A stretch of DNA of 64,000 nucleotides from Tardiphaga robiniae (GCF_001618955.1 NZ_LVYV01000055.1:62001-126000), one strand, 5' to 3'. Counted from the first letter of the stretch, positions 34,905-47,108 are shown. Translations and numbers: made by a program. Notes: generated by a model from the sequence alone, not told the origin.

Positions 34905-36815
34905 TCACTGTGCCGCCGCCCGATATTCCGGCACCGCATCCTTCAGCGTCGCCACAGCGACCTCGTGTTGATCCGCCTCAATGGCCTTCCGCAAGATCGC
35001 AAGCCAGCTGTTCAGCGTCTCCAGCGGCAGTTCGTTCGGGCGGGCGGCGACGATGCCGGCGATACCGATCTCGCTGGTTGGCTCCTGCTCGGCGAACAAT
35101 ATCTCGTTGAGCCGCTCGCCCGGTCGAACACCGGTGAACACGATATCGATATCGTAGCCGGGCTGAAGACCGGACAGCCGGATCATGCGGTCGGCGAGAT
35201 CGACGATCTTCACCGGTTGCCCCATGCTGAGCACATAGACCGATGCATCGGCATGCTGCGCATTCATCGCATGGGTTGCAGCGGTGACGACCAGATCGCA
35301 GGCCTCGCGGATGGTCATGAAGTAGCGCACCATATCGGGATGCGTCACCGTCACCGGCCCACCGGCTTCGATCTGCGCCTTGAACTTCGGCACGACGGAC
35401 CCATTCGACGCCAGAACATTACCAAACCGCACCGAGATCAGCCGCATGGGCGATTTGGCGGCACTGCCGCTGATGGCGTCGCCATCCAGCGCCTGGCAAT
35501 ACATCTCGGCAAAACGCTTGGTGAGGCCGAGCATCGACACCGGCTCGATTGCCTTGTCGGTCGAGATCATCACCATCGCATCAGCACCCGATGCGAGCGC
35601 CGCATCGGCGACATTCACGGAACCGAAGATGTTGGTCTTGACACCCTCGCCCCAGTCACGCTCCAGGATCGGCACATGTTTCAGCGCGGCTGCGTGAAAC
35701 ACCGCATCCGGCCTGAAGGCGATCATCAGTTGATGAATGCGCTCGCGGTCCCTCACATCGGCAATTCGGCCCTCGATCGCTGCGCTGGTGACCTTGGCCG
35801 CCAGCTTTTCCATAGCCGCATGAAGCGCCGGCTCCGAATTCTCGATAATGAGCAGCCGTGCCGCGCCGAAAGTGATGACACGGTCGCAGATCTCGTAGCC
35901 GATCGAGCCGCCACCGCCGGTCACGACGATCGCCTTGCCGCGCACGAAGTTCTCCAGCCGGGCATAGTCGATCTTGACGCTCGGTCTCAGCAACAGATCC
36001 TCGACTGCCACCGGCGCCAATTGCGGCGTATCGCGGCTTTCCTCGAGCGACGGAATCCGGCTAACCGTCAGCCCGAGCTTGCGCGCACGCATCAATACGG
36101 ACTCGGGCAACGCCTCTGCTTCAAACGCCGACGGCGTCATCACGATCCGTTCGATCGGACGTTGCCGCGTGCTGAAGTCATCAACGACATTGCCGAGATC
36201 GTCGATGCCACCGAGTACCGGCACACCTCGGATCGCCTGTCCACGATCGGACAGCGCCGGCGACAAGATACCAACCGGCCACATGCGCTTGACGGCACCA
36301 CTCTCAATGCCGCGCAAGAACACCTCGGCATCGGCCGCACGACCAATCAGCAGTGCGGGTGACGCATCCATCGCGCGCGCTTGATTGCGCGTACGTGTAT
36401 AACGAAAATAGCGATAGGCCAGTCGCGATCCGCTCAGAAAGAAGATCTGGATGAACCAGTAGATGATGATCGTTGTCTTGCCGAGGAAGAACGTGCCGTA
36501 CACGTTCGGCGCCAGGAAGATATAGTCGAGCACCAGAAGCGCGCCCGTCAGCACCGTGGATGCCTTGATGATATTCAGCAAATCAGGCAGCGAGATGAAG
36601 CGCCACTTCGTCGTCGTCAGATTGAACAGGTAACAGACGAAAAAGCTGAAGACGACGAAGTACGGCAGGATCTTCAGCAGCAGCGGCAGCCGATCCCACA
36701 GATTTTCGCCATCGAAACGCAGCACGAAGCTGAGAACGACCGCGGCCGCCGTGACGATGGCGTCATGCGTCGCAATCATCCAGTTGCGGGCAGAAAACTG
36801 TGTGATGCGTGTCAT
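34905..36815 (-). CDS. Membrane-bound nucleotide-sugar 4,6-dehydratase, FlaA1/CapD/WbpM family
   Basis: 636 residues. About four N-terminal transmembrane helices lie in residues 15-125 and a CoA-binding-like Rossmann domain at about 130-270. The catalytic short-chain dehydrogenase domain starts at [14 protein letters not shown]. It holds [18 protein letters not shown] and SMLGLTKR. The Met in place of the usual Tyr is the SMK-type triad of the large WbpM/PglF group. The likely reaction is UDP-GlcNAc to UDP-4-keto-6-deoxy-GlcNAc, feeding bacillosamine, QuiNAc or FucNAc. It overlaps hldE by four bases (ATGA), so it is translationally coupled to it. Confidence 0.9.
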   Translation of the reverse strand: MTRITQFSARNWMIATHDAIVTAAAVVLSFVLRFDGENLWDRLPLLLKILPYFVVFSFFVCYLFNLTTTKWRFISLPDLLNIIKASTVLTGALLVLDYIFLAPNVYGTFFLGKTTIIIYWFIQIFFLSGSRLAYRYFRYTRTRNQARAMDASPALLIGRAADAEVFLRGIESGAVKRMWPVGILSPALSDRGQAIRGVPVLGGIDDLGNVVDDFSTRQRPIERIVMTPSAFEAEALPESVLMRARKLGLTVSRIPSLEESRDTPQLAPVAVEDLLLRPSVKIDYARLENFVRGKAIVVTGGGGSIGYEICDRVITFGAARLLIIENSEPALHAAMEKLAAKVTSAAIEGRIADVRDRERIHQLMIAFRPDAVFHAAALKHVPILERDWGEGVKTNIFGSVNVADAALASGADAMVMISTDKAIEPVSMLGLTKRFAEMYCQALDGDAISGSAAKSPMRLISVRFGNVLASNGSVVPKFKAQIEAGGPVTVTHPDMVRYFMTIREACDLVVTAATHAMNAQHADASVYVLSMGQPVKIVDLADRMIRLSGLQPGYDIDIVFTGVRPGERLNEILFAEQEPTSEIGIAGIVAARPNELPLETLNSWLAILRKAIEADQHEVAVATLKDAVPEYRAAAQ

Positions 36816-38281
36816 GACTGTCCGCTGCGCGCGCGCTCGACCAGCGACGTCGTGCTGTGGCCTTGCAGGATATCGATCAGGATCACCTCTCCGCCGTTGG
36901 CGGCGACAACCTCATGGCCGACCACCTGCTCTCGCGTGTAATCGCCGCCTTTGACCAGCGTCGCCGGCGCGATCTGCGTAATCAGGTTCAGTGGGGTATC
37001 CTCTTCGAAAATCACGACCAGATCGACCGCTTCCAGCGCCGCAAGCACTTCTGCGCGGGCGCGTTCGTCCTGCACCGGGCGCCCCTCGCCCTTCAGACGC
37101 TTCACCGACGCGTCGCTGTTGAGGCCGACGATCAAGCGATCGCAAGTCGCGCGCGCTGCCGTCAGAACCTTTACATGACCGGGATGCAGGATATCGAAAC
37201 AGCCATTGGTGAAACCGATTCGCAACTGCTGCTTGCGCCAGTCGGCTAGTTGCGCATTGAGCTCAGTCGATGCCACGATTTTCTCTTCAGCGGCCAGAAA
37301 TGCATGCGGCAAAATCCGGCGACGCAGTTCTGACGGTGTGACCACCGCCGTTCCCTTCTTGCTGACAGCCACAGCGGCTGCGGCAGTTGCCGCGCGCAAT
37401 GCCGCTTCCCAGTCTGCCCCGGCCGCCAGTGCCACGGCCAACATGGCTGCAACGGTGTCACCGGCACCCGAGACGTCGCGCACCCTGACCGGCAGCGCCG
37501 GTACATGGATGGGCTCGCCATCGCGTGGCACCAGCGTCATGCCATGCTCGCTCTGGGTCACCAGCATCGCGGCGCAGTCCGCCAGAATCATCGCTTCCTG
37601 CGCCGCGGTCGCGATGTTGATGTCGCTGTCGGCGCGGCTGCGCGTTGCCTCGACGAATTCCTTGCGGTTCGGCGTCAGCAAGGTCGCACCGCGATAGATC
37701 GCAAAATTTGCACTCTTGGGATCGACGATGACGCGCTTGCCGAGCTTCTTCGCCGCATCGATGACGTTACGGATCACCCGTGCGGTCAGCACGCCCTTGG
37801 CGTAATCGGACAGCAGTACGATGTCGACACGCGCGAGTTGCGGCAAAATTGTATCGATCAATTGCTTTTCGATGGCCGCGGACGCAGGCGCGGCCAGTTC
37901 CCAGTCGGCGCGCAACATATGTGTCGAGAAATGCTCTGACACGAAGCGCACCTTGCGCGTCGTCGGACGCGATGAATCCGTGACCAGCAATGCTTCGATC
38001 AGAGGCTCCTGCGCGAGCGCATTCTTGAGCGTTGCGCCGGCATCGTCCTCACCGACCAGGCCGACAAAGATGCATTTCGCGCCGAGGGCTGCAATATTGC
38101 GTGCGACATTTCCGGCGCCGCCGATATTGATCTCGCTGCGCTGAACCGCGATGACCGGCGCAGGTGCTTCCGGCGAAATCCGCGACACCTCGCCATAGAC
38201 GAATTCGTCGAGCATCAGATCGCCGACACAGAGCACCGTCTGATCGGCAATCGCGTGCGACAGGGCGTCGAAATCAAACAT
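36812..38281 (-). CDS. hldE: Bifunctional heptose 7-phosphate kinase/heptose 1-phosphate adenylyltransferase HldE
   Basis: 489 residues, two domains. The ribokinase-like N-terminal half (1-320) has [26 protein letters not shown] and the anion-hole Asp. The C-terminal nucleotidyltransferase half (about 355-489) has [27 protein letters not shown] and [15 protein letters not shown]. The two halves make heptose-1,7-bisphosphate, then ADP-heptose, for the LPS inner core. The ATG at 38281 is used in place of the preceding GTG. The gene lies between hldD (22-base gap upstream) and the WbpM-like gene (overlap). Confidence 0.96.
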   Translation of the reverse strand: MFDFDALSHAIADQTVLCVGDLMLDEFVYGEVSRISPEAPAPVIAVQRSEINIGGAGNVARNIAALGAKCIFVGLVGEDDAGATLKNALAQEPLIEALLVTDSSRPTTRKVRFVSEHFSTHMLRADWELAAPASAAIEKQLIDTILPQLARVDIVLLSDYAKGVLTARVIRNVIDAAKKLGKRVIVDPKSANFAIYRGATLLTPNRKEFVEATRSRADSDINIATAAQEAMILADCAAMLVTQSEHGMTLVPRDGEPIHVPALPVRVRDVSGAGDTVAAMLAVALAAGADWEAALRAATAAAAVAVSKKGTAVVTPSELRRRILPHAFLAAEEKIVASTELNAQLADWRKQQLRIGFTNGCFDILHPGHVKVLTAARATCDRLIVGLNSDASVKRLKGEGRPVQDERARAEVLAALEAVDLVVIFEEDTPLNLITQIAPATLVKGGDYTREQVVGHEVVAANGGEVILIDILQGHSTTSLVERARSGQS

Positions 38282-38303
38282 CACACCGGTACCTGTTGCG
38301 CGT

Positions 38304-39284
38304 TCAGCGGAAGCGATCGGGCTGGTCGAGAAAGCCCTTCACATAATGGGAGACGGCATCTTCCAATGTTGTAAAACCGCCGTTGTAGCCGGCACCGCGC
38401 AACCGATCGACTTCGCTCTGCGTGAAGTACTGATAGCTGCCGCGAATCTGCTCGGGCATGTCGATATAGTCGATGTTCGGCCTGGTGCCGAGTGCGGTGT
38501 AGGCGGCCAGCATCAGGTCCTTGAAGCTGCGCGCGGTTCCGGTACCGACATTGAAGATGCCGCTGACACTGGGTGACGCCAGCAGCCACATCATCACGCG
38601 AACGACGTCCTCGACATAGATGAAGTCGCGGCGCTGATCGCCATCGGCGATGCCCTCGCGATGTGACTTGAACAGCTGGATGCCGCGGCCGGCCTTGATG
38701 TCGTCGAAGCGCCGCGCCAACACGCTCATCATCGAGCCCTTGTGGTACTCGTTCGGCCCGAACACGTTGAAGAACTTCAGGCCGGCCCATTGCGGCGGCA
38801 ATTTCTCGCCGCGCGCAACACGTTCGGCGACCGCGAGGTCGAACAGGTGCTTGCTCCAGCCGTAGAGATTCATCGGCCGCAGTTTCTTGAGTTCGGGAAC
38901 GGTCTGCTCGTCGCGAAAGCCCTGCGCACCATCGCCATAGGTCGAAGCGGATGATGCATAGATCAGCGGAGTCGCATTGGCCGTGCACCAGTCCAGCAAG
39001 CGCATCGACAGCCGGAAGTTCGTCTCGATGACCAGATCACCGTCGGTCGCGGTGGTTTCCGAAATCGCGCCGAGATGAATGACCGCATCGAGCTTGCGGC
39101 CCTTCAGCCAGTCCATCAGTTCGGCTGGCGGCACCACATCTGCAAGTTGCCGTTTGGCAAGATTACGCCATTTCCCATCATGGCCGAACACATCGCAGAC
39201 AGCCACGTCCGCGCGGCCAGCGTCATTCAGCGCGGCCACGACATTCGATCCGATAAAACCGGCTCCCCCGGTCACAAGCAGCAT
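38304..39284 (-). CDS. hldD: ADP-L-glycero-D-manno-heptose 6-epimerase HldD
   Basis: 326 residues from [17 protein letters not shown] motif GGAGFIG, catalytic region SSASTYG with YGWSK, and the HldD-specific [18 protein letters not shown] and [20 protein letters not shown]. It converts ADP-D,D-heptose to the L,D form used by heptosyltransferases. GGGGA lies four bases before the selected ATG; the longer frame (39323) adds residues before the Rossmann strand. First gene of hldD-hldE-wbpM-like. Confidence 0.96.
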   Translation of the reverse strand: MLLVTGGAGFIGSNVVAALNDAGRADVAVCDVFGHDGKWRNLAKRQLADVVPPAELMDWLKGRKLDAVIHLGAISETTATDGDLVIETNFRLSMRLLDWCTANATPLIYASSASTYGDGAQGFRDEQTVPELKKLRPMNLYGWSKHLFDLAVAERVARGEKLPPQWAGLKFFNVFGPNEYHKGSMMSVLARRFDDIKAGRGIQLFKSHREGIADGDQRRDFIYVEDVVRVMMWLLASPSVSGIFNVGTGTARSFKDLMLAAYTALGTRPNIDYIDMPEQIRGSYQYFTQSEVDRLRGAGYNGGFTTLEDAVSHYVKGFLDQPDRFR

Positions 39285-39475
39285 GAAGTCCCCGATCTCA
39301 TGATTGACCCACCTTTGCCTCAACCCTGCCCCACAGGCAACTTGGGCGCAGGGATGTCATAAAGACCGTGGGGACATATTTGGAAGCAACCCAAATGGCT
39401 TTACCTGCCGGAATGGAGCGGGTACCGACTTGAGCCGGATGTTGCCCGCGGCAGAACAGCGAAGTCCTTGAAAGA
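39285..39475. promoter_or_regulatory. Divergent promoter region between hldD and waaF
   Basis: 191 bases between the two heptose operons, which are read in opposite directions. This layout allows shared regulation of heptose synthesis and transfer. No clear operator is seen. Confidence 0.4.
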
Positions 39476-40549
39476 ATGAACGTAAATTCCCCATACCAGG
39501 GCGTGATGGTCGATCCGGACGATACCCGGCCGATCCTGATCGTGCCCTATATGTGGATCGGCGATTTCGTCCGTGGGCATACGGTTGTCCGGGTCCTGAA
39601 AGAGCGCTGGCCGAACCGGCCGGTCGATTTGCTGGTGACCAGACTGGTTGCCCCGCTGGTCGACTACATGCCGGGCGTCCGCTCGGGCATCGTCTGGGAC
39701 CTGCCGCGCAGCCAGCTTGCGCTCGCCAAACAATGGGAACTGGCGGCCACCCTGCGCGCACGGAACTATGGCACCGCGCTGGTGATGCCGCGGACCTGGA
39801 AATCGGCCCTGGCACCCGCTCTGGCCGGCATCCCGGAGCGCATCGGCTTTGTCGGCGAGGCCCGCTTCGGCCTGATCAATCAGTGGCGCTGGGGCGAAAA
39901 GAAGCTGCCGCGCATGATCGACAAGAAATGCGCGCTGGCGCTGCCGGACGGCACGCCGCTGCCGCCGGAATGGCCGGTGCCCCAGTTCCGCGTGCCCGCG
40001 GACGAGATCGCGCGCTGGCGGCAGGCCAATGGGCTGGGAACCGGCCCGGCCGTGGCGCTCGGACCCGGCTCGGTGGGCTCGTCCAAGCGCTGGACCTATT
40101 ATGCCGAGGCAGCAAGACTGCTGGTCGAGCGCGGGCTGGACGTCTGGGTCATCGGCGGCCCCGGCGAGAAGAACCTCGCCAACGAAATCATTGCCGCCGC
40201 CGGTCCCCGCGCTCGCGACCTCACCACGGGCGACCTGCGCAATGGCGTGATCGGCATGGCCGCCGCCAATGTCGCCGTCGCCAATGATTCCGGCCTGATG
40301 CATATTGCGGCCGCCGTGGGCACGCCGACCGTCGGCATTTTCGGACCGACCAGCCCGCAGCTCTGGGGTCCCCTCAATCCGCTGGCGGCCACCGTGCAGA
40401 CCAAGACCATTGTCCCGTGCCAACCCTGCCACAAGCCGGTCTGCACCATGAACAACCACGCCTGCATGCGCGACATTCCGGCCGAAGACGTTGCCGGGAT
40501 CATTCAAGGCGTGATGGCCGAGGCGTCCAACAGAAGCGCACAGATATGA
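39476..40549 (+). CDS. waaF: ADP-heptose:LPS heptosyltransferase (WaaF-like, GT9)
   Basis: 357 residues, glycosyltransferase family 9. N-terminal IVPYMWIGDFVRGHTVVRVLKERWP, and C-terminal ADP-heptose-binding region with ALGPGSVGSSKRW, VWVIGGPGEK, ANDSGLMHIAAAVGTPTVGIFGPTSP and a Cys-rich PCQPCHKPVCTMNNHACM. These are typical of heptosyltransferase II. It adds heptose to the LPS inner core on the cytoplasmic side of the inner membrane. Its stop codon overlaps the gmhB start (ATGA). MVDPDD at residue 11 is a possible later start. Confidence 0.92.
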   Translation: MNVNSPYQGVMVDPDDTRPILIVPYMWIGDFVRGHTVVRVLKERWPNRPVDLLVTRLVAPLVDYMPGVRSGIVWDLPRSQLALAKQWELAATLRARNYGTALVMPRTWKSALAPALAGIPERIGFVGEARFGLINQWRWGEKKLPRMIDKKCALALPDGTPLPPEWPVPQFRVPADEIARWRQANGLGTGPAVALGPGSVGSSKRWTYYAEAARLLVERGLDVWVIGGPGEKNLANEIIAAAGPRARDLTTGDLRNGVIGMAAANVAVANDSGLMHIAAAVGTPTVGIFGPTSPQLWGPLNPLAATVQTKTIVPCQPCHKPVCTMNNHACMRDIPAEDVAGIIQGVMAEASNRSAQI

Positions 40550-41076
40550 CGACCACGCAAACAAAGCCCGCAGCGTTTCTGGATCGCGACGGCGTCATCA
40601 ATTACGACGACGGCTATATGGGCACGGCCGATCGCATCCGCTGGATGCCGAACGCGGCCAAGGCCATTCGCCGGCTCAATGATGCCGGCTATTTCGTCTT
40701 CCTGTTTTCGAACCAGTCCGGCGTCGCACGAGGTTATTTCACCGAAGACGAACTCAATACGCTGTTTAAGTGGATGCGTTCCGAACTCGCCGCACAAGGC
40801 GCCCGCATCGATGACGTCCGCTATTGCCCACACCATCCGGCTGGATCGGTTGCGGGCTATCTGGAAGATCATCACTGGCGCAAGCCGAGCCCCGGCATGA
40901 TCCTCGATCTGATGCACCACTGGCCTGTACAACGCAAAGGCAGTTTTGCCATCGGCGACCGCGATACGGATATCGAAGCGGCCAAGGCTGCGCACCTGCC
41001 CGGCTTCCTGTTTGCAGGCGGAGACTTGGATGCGTTCGTCGCGGATATCCTGCAGGGTCAGAGCAGCCTGCGATAA
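40546..41076 (+). CDS. gmhB: D-glycero-beta-D-manno-heptose 1,7-bisphosphate 7-phosphatase GmhB
   Basis: 176 residues, HAD superfamily. FLDRDGVINYDDGY has the DxD nucleophile motif, FLFSNQSGVARGYF is motif II, and FAIGDRDTDIEAAKAA is motif IV. It removes the 7-phosphate between the two HldE reactions. The start codon overlaps the waaF stop (ATGA), which decides against the longer in-frame extension. The zinc-loop region reads YCPHHPAG with EDHHWRKPSPGM: one Cys with several His instead of the full CxH...CxC set of the E. coli enzyme. The 3' end overlaps the convergent mannosyltransferase gene by 19 bases. Confidence 0.92.
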   Translation: MTTTQTKPAAFLDRDGVINYDDGYMGTADRIRWMPNAAKAIRRLNDAGYFVFLFSNQSGVARGYFTEDELNTLFKWMRSELAAQGARIDDVRYCPHHPAGSVAGYLEDHHWRKPSPGMILDLMHHWPVQRKGSFAIGDRDTDIEAAKAAHLPGFLFAGGDLDAFVADILQGQSSLR

Positions 41077-42116
41077 ACCTCGGCAATTCCCCGCGCTTCT
41101 GCATCGAGACTGAATTTGTCGAGCACGCGCTGGCGCGCATGTGTGCCCATGGCTGCAGCAACATCGGGATCGCGCATCAGCGGCTCCAATGCCCGCGTGA
41201 GTGCCGCTGCATCGCCGGTCGGCACGAGCTTGCCGGTCACGCCCTCCTCAACCACGATCTCCGCGGCGCCCGCACGCGTTGCGACCAGCGCTGCTCCTAC
41301 AGACATCGCTTCGATCAGCGTCAGACCGAAGCCTTCATTGCGCGAAGTGAAAGCGTAGATCGCCAGGCGTTGATACCATCGCTCGACGTCTTCAATGGGC
41401 AACTCGCCAGTGATGACGATGCGCGACTGCAGACCGGCATCGGCGATCTTCTTCTTGAGCTCATTGGCAAAGCCGATCTGGTCCGGCGTGATCGCGCCGA
41501 CGATAACGGCCGTGAAATCGGGATAGCGCGGTAGCAACTCGCACATCGCATCGACGAACAGATCGGTGCCCTTCTGCGCGCGCACGCGGCCGAAGCAGCC
41601 GATCGCATAACGCCCGGGCAAATTCGCTTCCGCAAACGCTGCCGCGCGATCGATGGGCGGTGCATAGCGATCGGTATCGACACCATGCGTCACCACGGTC
41701 GCCGATCGCTTCAGATACGACGCGGAAATGTCGCTGGTCGCGATGATGGCGTCCATGCGGCTGATCAGCCAGCGTGTGATCCACGTATGATGGCGCTGCG
41801 CTGCCGAAGTGAAGAGCAGTTTCAGCGGCCATCCAAGCGCCTTGAGCAGAACGCCGGCAATCATCTCGTTGTTGCGCCGCGCGTGCCAGATCACCGGCTT
41901 ACGGCGCAGCCACAATTTCATGAGATCGCCGACATCCATGCGCGCAATGCCGGCGGGCGCGTCGGATCCGAGCCACGCTGCGTCGAACATGTCTGCGAGT
42001 TTCGGCGCCACCATACGATTGGTCGCCGTCACACCGGAGTAGCGCCAGTGCAGATTCGTGACGATCAGCTGCAGTTTATCGGGTGTTTTGCCCGCAATCG
42101 GCACAGGTGACTCCAT
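41058..42116 (-). CDS. lpcC: GT4-family glycosyltransferase, LpcC-like LPS core mannosyltransferase
   Basis: 352 residues from MESPVPIAGK. GT-B fold. N-terminal half has IVTNLHWRYSGVTATNRM and IWHARRNNEMIAGVLLKA, then LLFTSAAQRHHTWITRWLISRMDAIIATS. This run recalls the rhizobial LpcC and Brucella WadC enzymes that add mannose to Kdo. C-terminal donor site: GCFGRVRAQKGTDLFVDAM and SRNEGFGLTLIEAMSVGAAL (E-x7-E). ManC in the same island supplies GDP-mannose. Start choice is uncertain: ATGs at 42149 and a further in-frame start at 42179 exist. Family firm, mannose specificity inferred. Confidence 0.82.
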   Translation of the reverse strand: MESPVPIAGKTPDKLQLIVTNLHWRYSGVTATNRMVAPKLADMFDAAWLGSDAPAGIARMDVGDLMKLWLRRKPVIWHARRNNEMIAGVLLKALGWPLKLLFTSAAQRHHTWITRWLISRMDAIIATSDISASYLKRSATVVTHGVDTDRYAPPIDRAAAFAEANLPGRYAIGCFGRVRAQKGTDLFVDAMCELLPRYPDFTAVIVGAITPDQIGFANELKKKIADAGLQSRIVITGELPIEDVERWYQRLAIYAFTSRNEGFGLTLIEAMSVGAALVATRAGAAEIVVEEGVTGKLVPTGDAAALTRALEPLMRDPDVAAAMGTHARQRVLDKFSLDAEARGIAEVYRRLL

Positions 42117-42231
42117 TTCGCCTGATTTCCTATACGCAACATTAAGCATAGTGGCCAGTTGCCGGCCGTCGAAACCCACTCTTCATCCCGGACGCTATAG
42201 CGTTCCCAAAACGGGAGAGTGAGTAAATCCA

Positions 42232-43245
42232 ATGACCGTCCTTGTCACCGGCGGCGCCGGTTATATCGGAAGTCACATGGTCCATGCGCTGGTGGAAGCC
42301 GGCGAGAGCGTGGTCGTGATCGACAATTTGTCGACGGGCTTCTCAACATATCTCCCCGAGGGCGTTCCGCTGTTCATCGGCGATGTCGCTGACGAGAATC
42401 TTGTCGAGGGCGTCATCGCTGCCCATGGCATCGACGCCATCATCCATTTTGCAGGCTCTGTCGTCGTACCGGAATCGATGCGCGACCCGCTTGCCTACTA
42501 TCGCAACAACACGATGACGACGCGCAACCTGCTCAACGCGGCAGTGAAGTGCGGCGTCAAGAAATTCATCTTCTCGTCGACCGCCGCGGTCTACGGCAAT
42601 CCCGATTTCACGCCGGTGGCAGAAGATGCCCCAACGCGTCCGCTGTCGCCTTACGGATCATCGAAGCTGATGACCGAGATCATGCTGCACGACATCGCAC
42701 CGGCCTATGGCATGGAGTTCGTCGCGCTGCGTTACTTCAACGTCGCCGGCGCCGATCCGCAGGGCCGCACCGGTCTGGCCACCATGGGCGCGACGCATCT
42801 GCTCAAGATCGCCGTCGAGGCCGCCACAGGTCAACGCAGCAAGATCGACGTGTTCGGGACCGATTATCCGACGCCCGACGGAAGCTGCATCCGCGACTTC
42901 ATCCATGTCAGCGACCTCGTTCAGGCGCACCGCGCCGCACTGAGCTACCTCCGCGAAGGCGGCACATCCACGACCCTCAATTGTGGCTATGGCCGCGGCT
43001 ATTCGGTGCTGGAAACCATCGAGGCCGTGCGGCGTGCATCGGGCCGAAATTTCGCGGTTCAATACGCCCCGCGCCGCGACGGCGACATCATGACCATGAT
43101 CGCCGATACCACCCGGATCCGCGCGACGCTCGACTGGACGCCCCAATACGACGATCTCGAAACCATCGCGCGCCACGCGCTGGCCTGGGAAGAGAAGCTC
43201 GCCCGCGAGCGCCATGGCATTGAATTATTGGCCAAATCGGCCTGA
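42232..43245 (+). CDS. galE: UDP-glucose 4-epimerase GalE
   Basis: 337 residues. MTVLVTGGAGYIGSHMV, HFAGSVVVPESMRDPLAYYRNN, SSTAAVYG, SPYGSSKLMTE and RYFNVAGADPQGRTG are the GalE hallmarks. GGGAGAGTGAG lies upstream of the ATG. It interconverts UDP-glucose and UDP-galactose for LPS and exopolysaccharide. It diverges from the LpcC-like gene by 115 bases and is followed after 137 bases by the MsbA-like exporter. Confidence 0.95.
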   Translation: MTVLVTGGAGYIGSHMVHALVEAGESVVVIDNLSTGFSTYLPEGVPLFIGDVADENLVEGVIAAHGIDAIIHFAGSVVVPESMRDPLAYYRNNTMTTRNLLNAAVKCGVKKFIFSSTAAVYGNPDFTPVAEDAPTRPLSPYGSSKLMTEIMLHDIAPAYGMEFVALRYFNVAGADPQGRTGLATMGATHLLKIAVEAATGQRSKIDVFGTDYPTPDGSCIRDFIHVSDLVQAHRAALSYLREGGTSTTLNCGYGRGYSVLETIEAVRRASGRNFAVQYAPRRDGDIMTMIADTTRIRATLDWTPQYDDLETIARHALAWEEKLARERHGIELLAKSA

Positions 43246-43382
43246 TTCCAGCGGTGTGTGACGGGCTGGCAAGCCCGAATTTGGCTTGAAAAACCTCGAT
43301 TTAACGGGCAATCAGGCGGCTGTTTCGCAAGCTGACTGGGCGCCCTGGCAAATCCCTGCCCGGCGCCGTCGCTGGACCGCGG

Positions 43383-45185
<1,803 letters not shown>

Positions 45186-45263
45186 GACTTGCCTCTGTTT
45201 TCTGCCGCGCAAGCGCGGCATCCGTTTCGATCCCAGCATTCACAACCAGCCCGAGAGCCGTCC

Positions 45264-45962
45264 ATGACCGCATCGTTCGTTATCGCACCTCCGCCGCAAG
45301 CCGCCATCGCCGTTCAGGGCGAGACTTCGAAATTCCCGGTGCGCCGTGTCTGGTGCGTGGGCCGCAACTATCTCGAGCACATCCGCGAACTCGGCAATGA
45401 CGAGCGCAACCCTCCCTTCTTTTTCGCCAAGCACGCCGACATGATCGTACCGGATGGCAGCGAGATCCCCTACCCGACACTGACCAAGGACATGCAGCAC
45501 GAGGTCGAGCTCGTTGTCGCGCTGAAGAGCGGCGGCCTCAACATCTCGCCGGAAAAGGCGCTCGACCATGTCTGGGGCTATGGCGTCAGCGTCGACCTCA
45601 CCCGCCGCGACCTGCAGACAATTTCGCGCAAGAAAGAGCAGCCCTGGGAAATCGGCAAGTCGTTCGACATGTCGGCACCATCAGGCGCGCTCGTCCCCGC
45701 TTCGAAGGTCGGCCATCCCTCCAAGGGCAAGATCTGGCTCTCAGTGAACGGTACCGAACGTCAGAAGGGTGACTTGTCCGAGATGATCTGGAACATCGCC
45801 GAGATCATTTCCAAGCTGTCGCTGCAGGTCGAACTCGGCGCCGGCGACGTGATCCTGACCGGTACTCCGGCTGGCGTTGCAGCACTTCAGCCGGGCGACA
45901 AGGTCGAATGCGGCGTCGATGGCATCGGCACCTTGAAGTTCGAAATCACCGCGCCCAAGTAA
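45264..45962 (+). CDS. Fumarylacetoacetate hydrolase (FAH) family protein
   Basis: 232 residues from MTASFVIAPPPQ. Single FAH domain of FAHD1/YcgM size. VGRNYLEH, MQHEVELVVAL (metal ligands Glu80 and Glu82), GYGVSVDLTRRDLQ (Asp111) and ILTGTPAGVAALQPGD are the family motifs. Such enzymes cleave C-C bonds of acylpyruvates or decarboxylate oxaloacetate; fumarylpyruvate hydrolase of gentisate breakdown is a close relative. No aromatic ring-cleavage gene is next to it, so the substrate is open. The longer frame to 45189 is rejected because GAGAG precedes this ATG. It ends in a strong terminator. Confidence 0.9.
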   Translation: MTASFVIAPPPQAAIAVQGETSKFPVRRVWCVGRNYLEHIRELGNDERNPPFFFAKHADMIVPDGSEIPYPTLTKDMQHEVELVVALKSGGLNISPEKALDHVWGYGVSVDLTRRDLQTISRKKEQPWEIGKSFDMSAPSGALVPASKVGHPSKGKIWLSVNGTERQKGDLSEMIWNIAEIISKLSLQVELGAGDVILTGTPAGVAALQPGDKVECGVDGIGTLKFEITAPK

Positions 45963-45983
45963 GTCAGGCACGCCTTCATTACG

Positions 45984-46012
45984 AAAGGCCGCGCATGATG
46001 CGCGGCCTTTTT
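45984..46012 (+). terminator. Rho-independent terminator after the FAH-family gene
   Basis: AAAGGCCGCGCA and TGCGCGGCCTTT form a perfect 12-base-pair stem around a TGA loop, followed by further T residues. Confidence 0.92.
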
Positions 46013-46040
46013 CGTTTCGGCTCCATCAGGGAAGCGATCC

Positions 46041-47066
46041 ATGCCGCTCGAACTCGGTCTCGACACGTTCGGTGACGTCACACGTGGCGCGGACAGCGAA
46101 ATGCTGTCACATGCACAGGTCATCCGGAATGTCATCGACGAGGCCGTCCTCGCCGATCAGCTCGGCGTCGACTTCTTTGGCGTCGGTGAGCATCACCGCG
46201 CAGACTTTGCCGTATCGGCGCCCGAAGTCGTGCTCGCGGCCATCGCCGCACGCACCAAACGCATTCGCCTCGGTTCCGCCGTGACCGTGCTGAGCTCCGA
46301 CGATCCGATCCGCGTCTTCCAGCGTTTTGCCACCGTGGACGCTGCCTCGAACGGTCGCGCCGAGGTCATTCTCGGCCGCGGCTCGTTCACAGAATCCTTC
46401 CCGCTGTTCGGCTTCAAGCTCGACCAGTACGAGACGCTGTTCGAGGACAAGCTCGATCTGTTCGCAGCACTGGCGTCAGAGCCGGAAGTGACCTGGAGCG
46501 GCACAACCCGCCCGCCGCTCACCAATCAGCGCGTCTATCCGCCGATTGAGGCCGGCAGGCTGATGACCTGGATTGGCGTCGGCGGCAGTCCCGAGTCAGT
46601 CGTTCGCGCCGTTCGTTATGACATGCCTCTGATGCTGGCGATCATCGGCGGCGAGCCCGAGCGCTTCAAACCCTATGTCGATCTCTATCATCGCGCCTAT
46701 GCGCAGATTGAACAGCCGGTGAAGCCGATCGGCGTGCATTCGCCGGGCTATGTTGCCGCCAGCGACGAACAGGCGCGCGAGGAATTGTGGACCGACTATA
46801 AGGTGATACGGGATCGCATCGGCAAGGAACGCGGCTGGCCGCCGATGCAGCGCCGCGAATTCGATCAGGAGGCCGACAAGGGCTCGCTCTATGTGGGATC
46901 ACCCGAGACCGTGGCGAAGAAGATCGCGAAGACCTCGAAAGCGCTCGGCATTTCGCGTTTCGATCTGAAATACAGCGCCGGACCATTGCCGCATGAGAAG
47001 CTCATGACCTGCATCGAGCTGTATGGGCGAAAGGTCATCCCGATGGTGCGGGAGATGCTGGCTTAA
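46041..47066 (+). CDS. Luciferase-like (LLM class) flavin-dependent oxidoreductase
   Basis: 341 residues, bacterial luciferase-like TIM barrel. AVLADQLGVDFFGVGEHH (F420/FMN-family active-site His), IAARTKRIRLGSAVTVLSSDDPIRVFQRFATVDAASNGRAEVILGRG and YVGSPETVAKKIAKT are the signature stretches. It belongs to the FMN-dependent group related to alkanal monooxygenase and YvbT/Atu2307. The natural substrate cannot be read from the sequence or its neighbours. AGGGA lies 8 bases upstream of the ATG. Confidence 0.9.
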   Translation: MPLELGLDTFGDVTRGADSEMLSHAQVIRNVIDEAVLADQLGVDFFGVGEHHRADFAVSAPEVVLAAIAARTKRIRLGSAVTVLSSDDPIRVFQRFATVDAASNGRAEVILGRGSFTESFPLFGFKLDQYETLFEDKLDLFAALASEPEVTWSGTTRPPLTNQRVYPPIEAGRLMTWIGVGGSPESVVRAVRYDMPLMLAIIGGEPERFKPYVDLYHRAYAQIEQPVKPIGVHSPGYVAASDEQAREELWTDYKVIRDRIGKERGWPPMQRREFDQEADKGSLYVGSPETVAKKIAKTSKALGISRFDLKYSAGPLPHEKLMTCIELYGRKVIPMVREMLA

Positions 47067-47108
47067 GAGCCCATGTCTCACCCACCGCTTGCAAGCACGG
47101 CTCAAACA

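Noticed and set aside
34743-36362. Plus-strand frame of 539 codons opposite the WbpM-like gene
   Set aside because: Antisense to a well-supported dehydratase; His/Arg-rich without domain.
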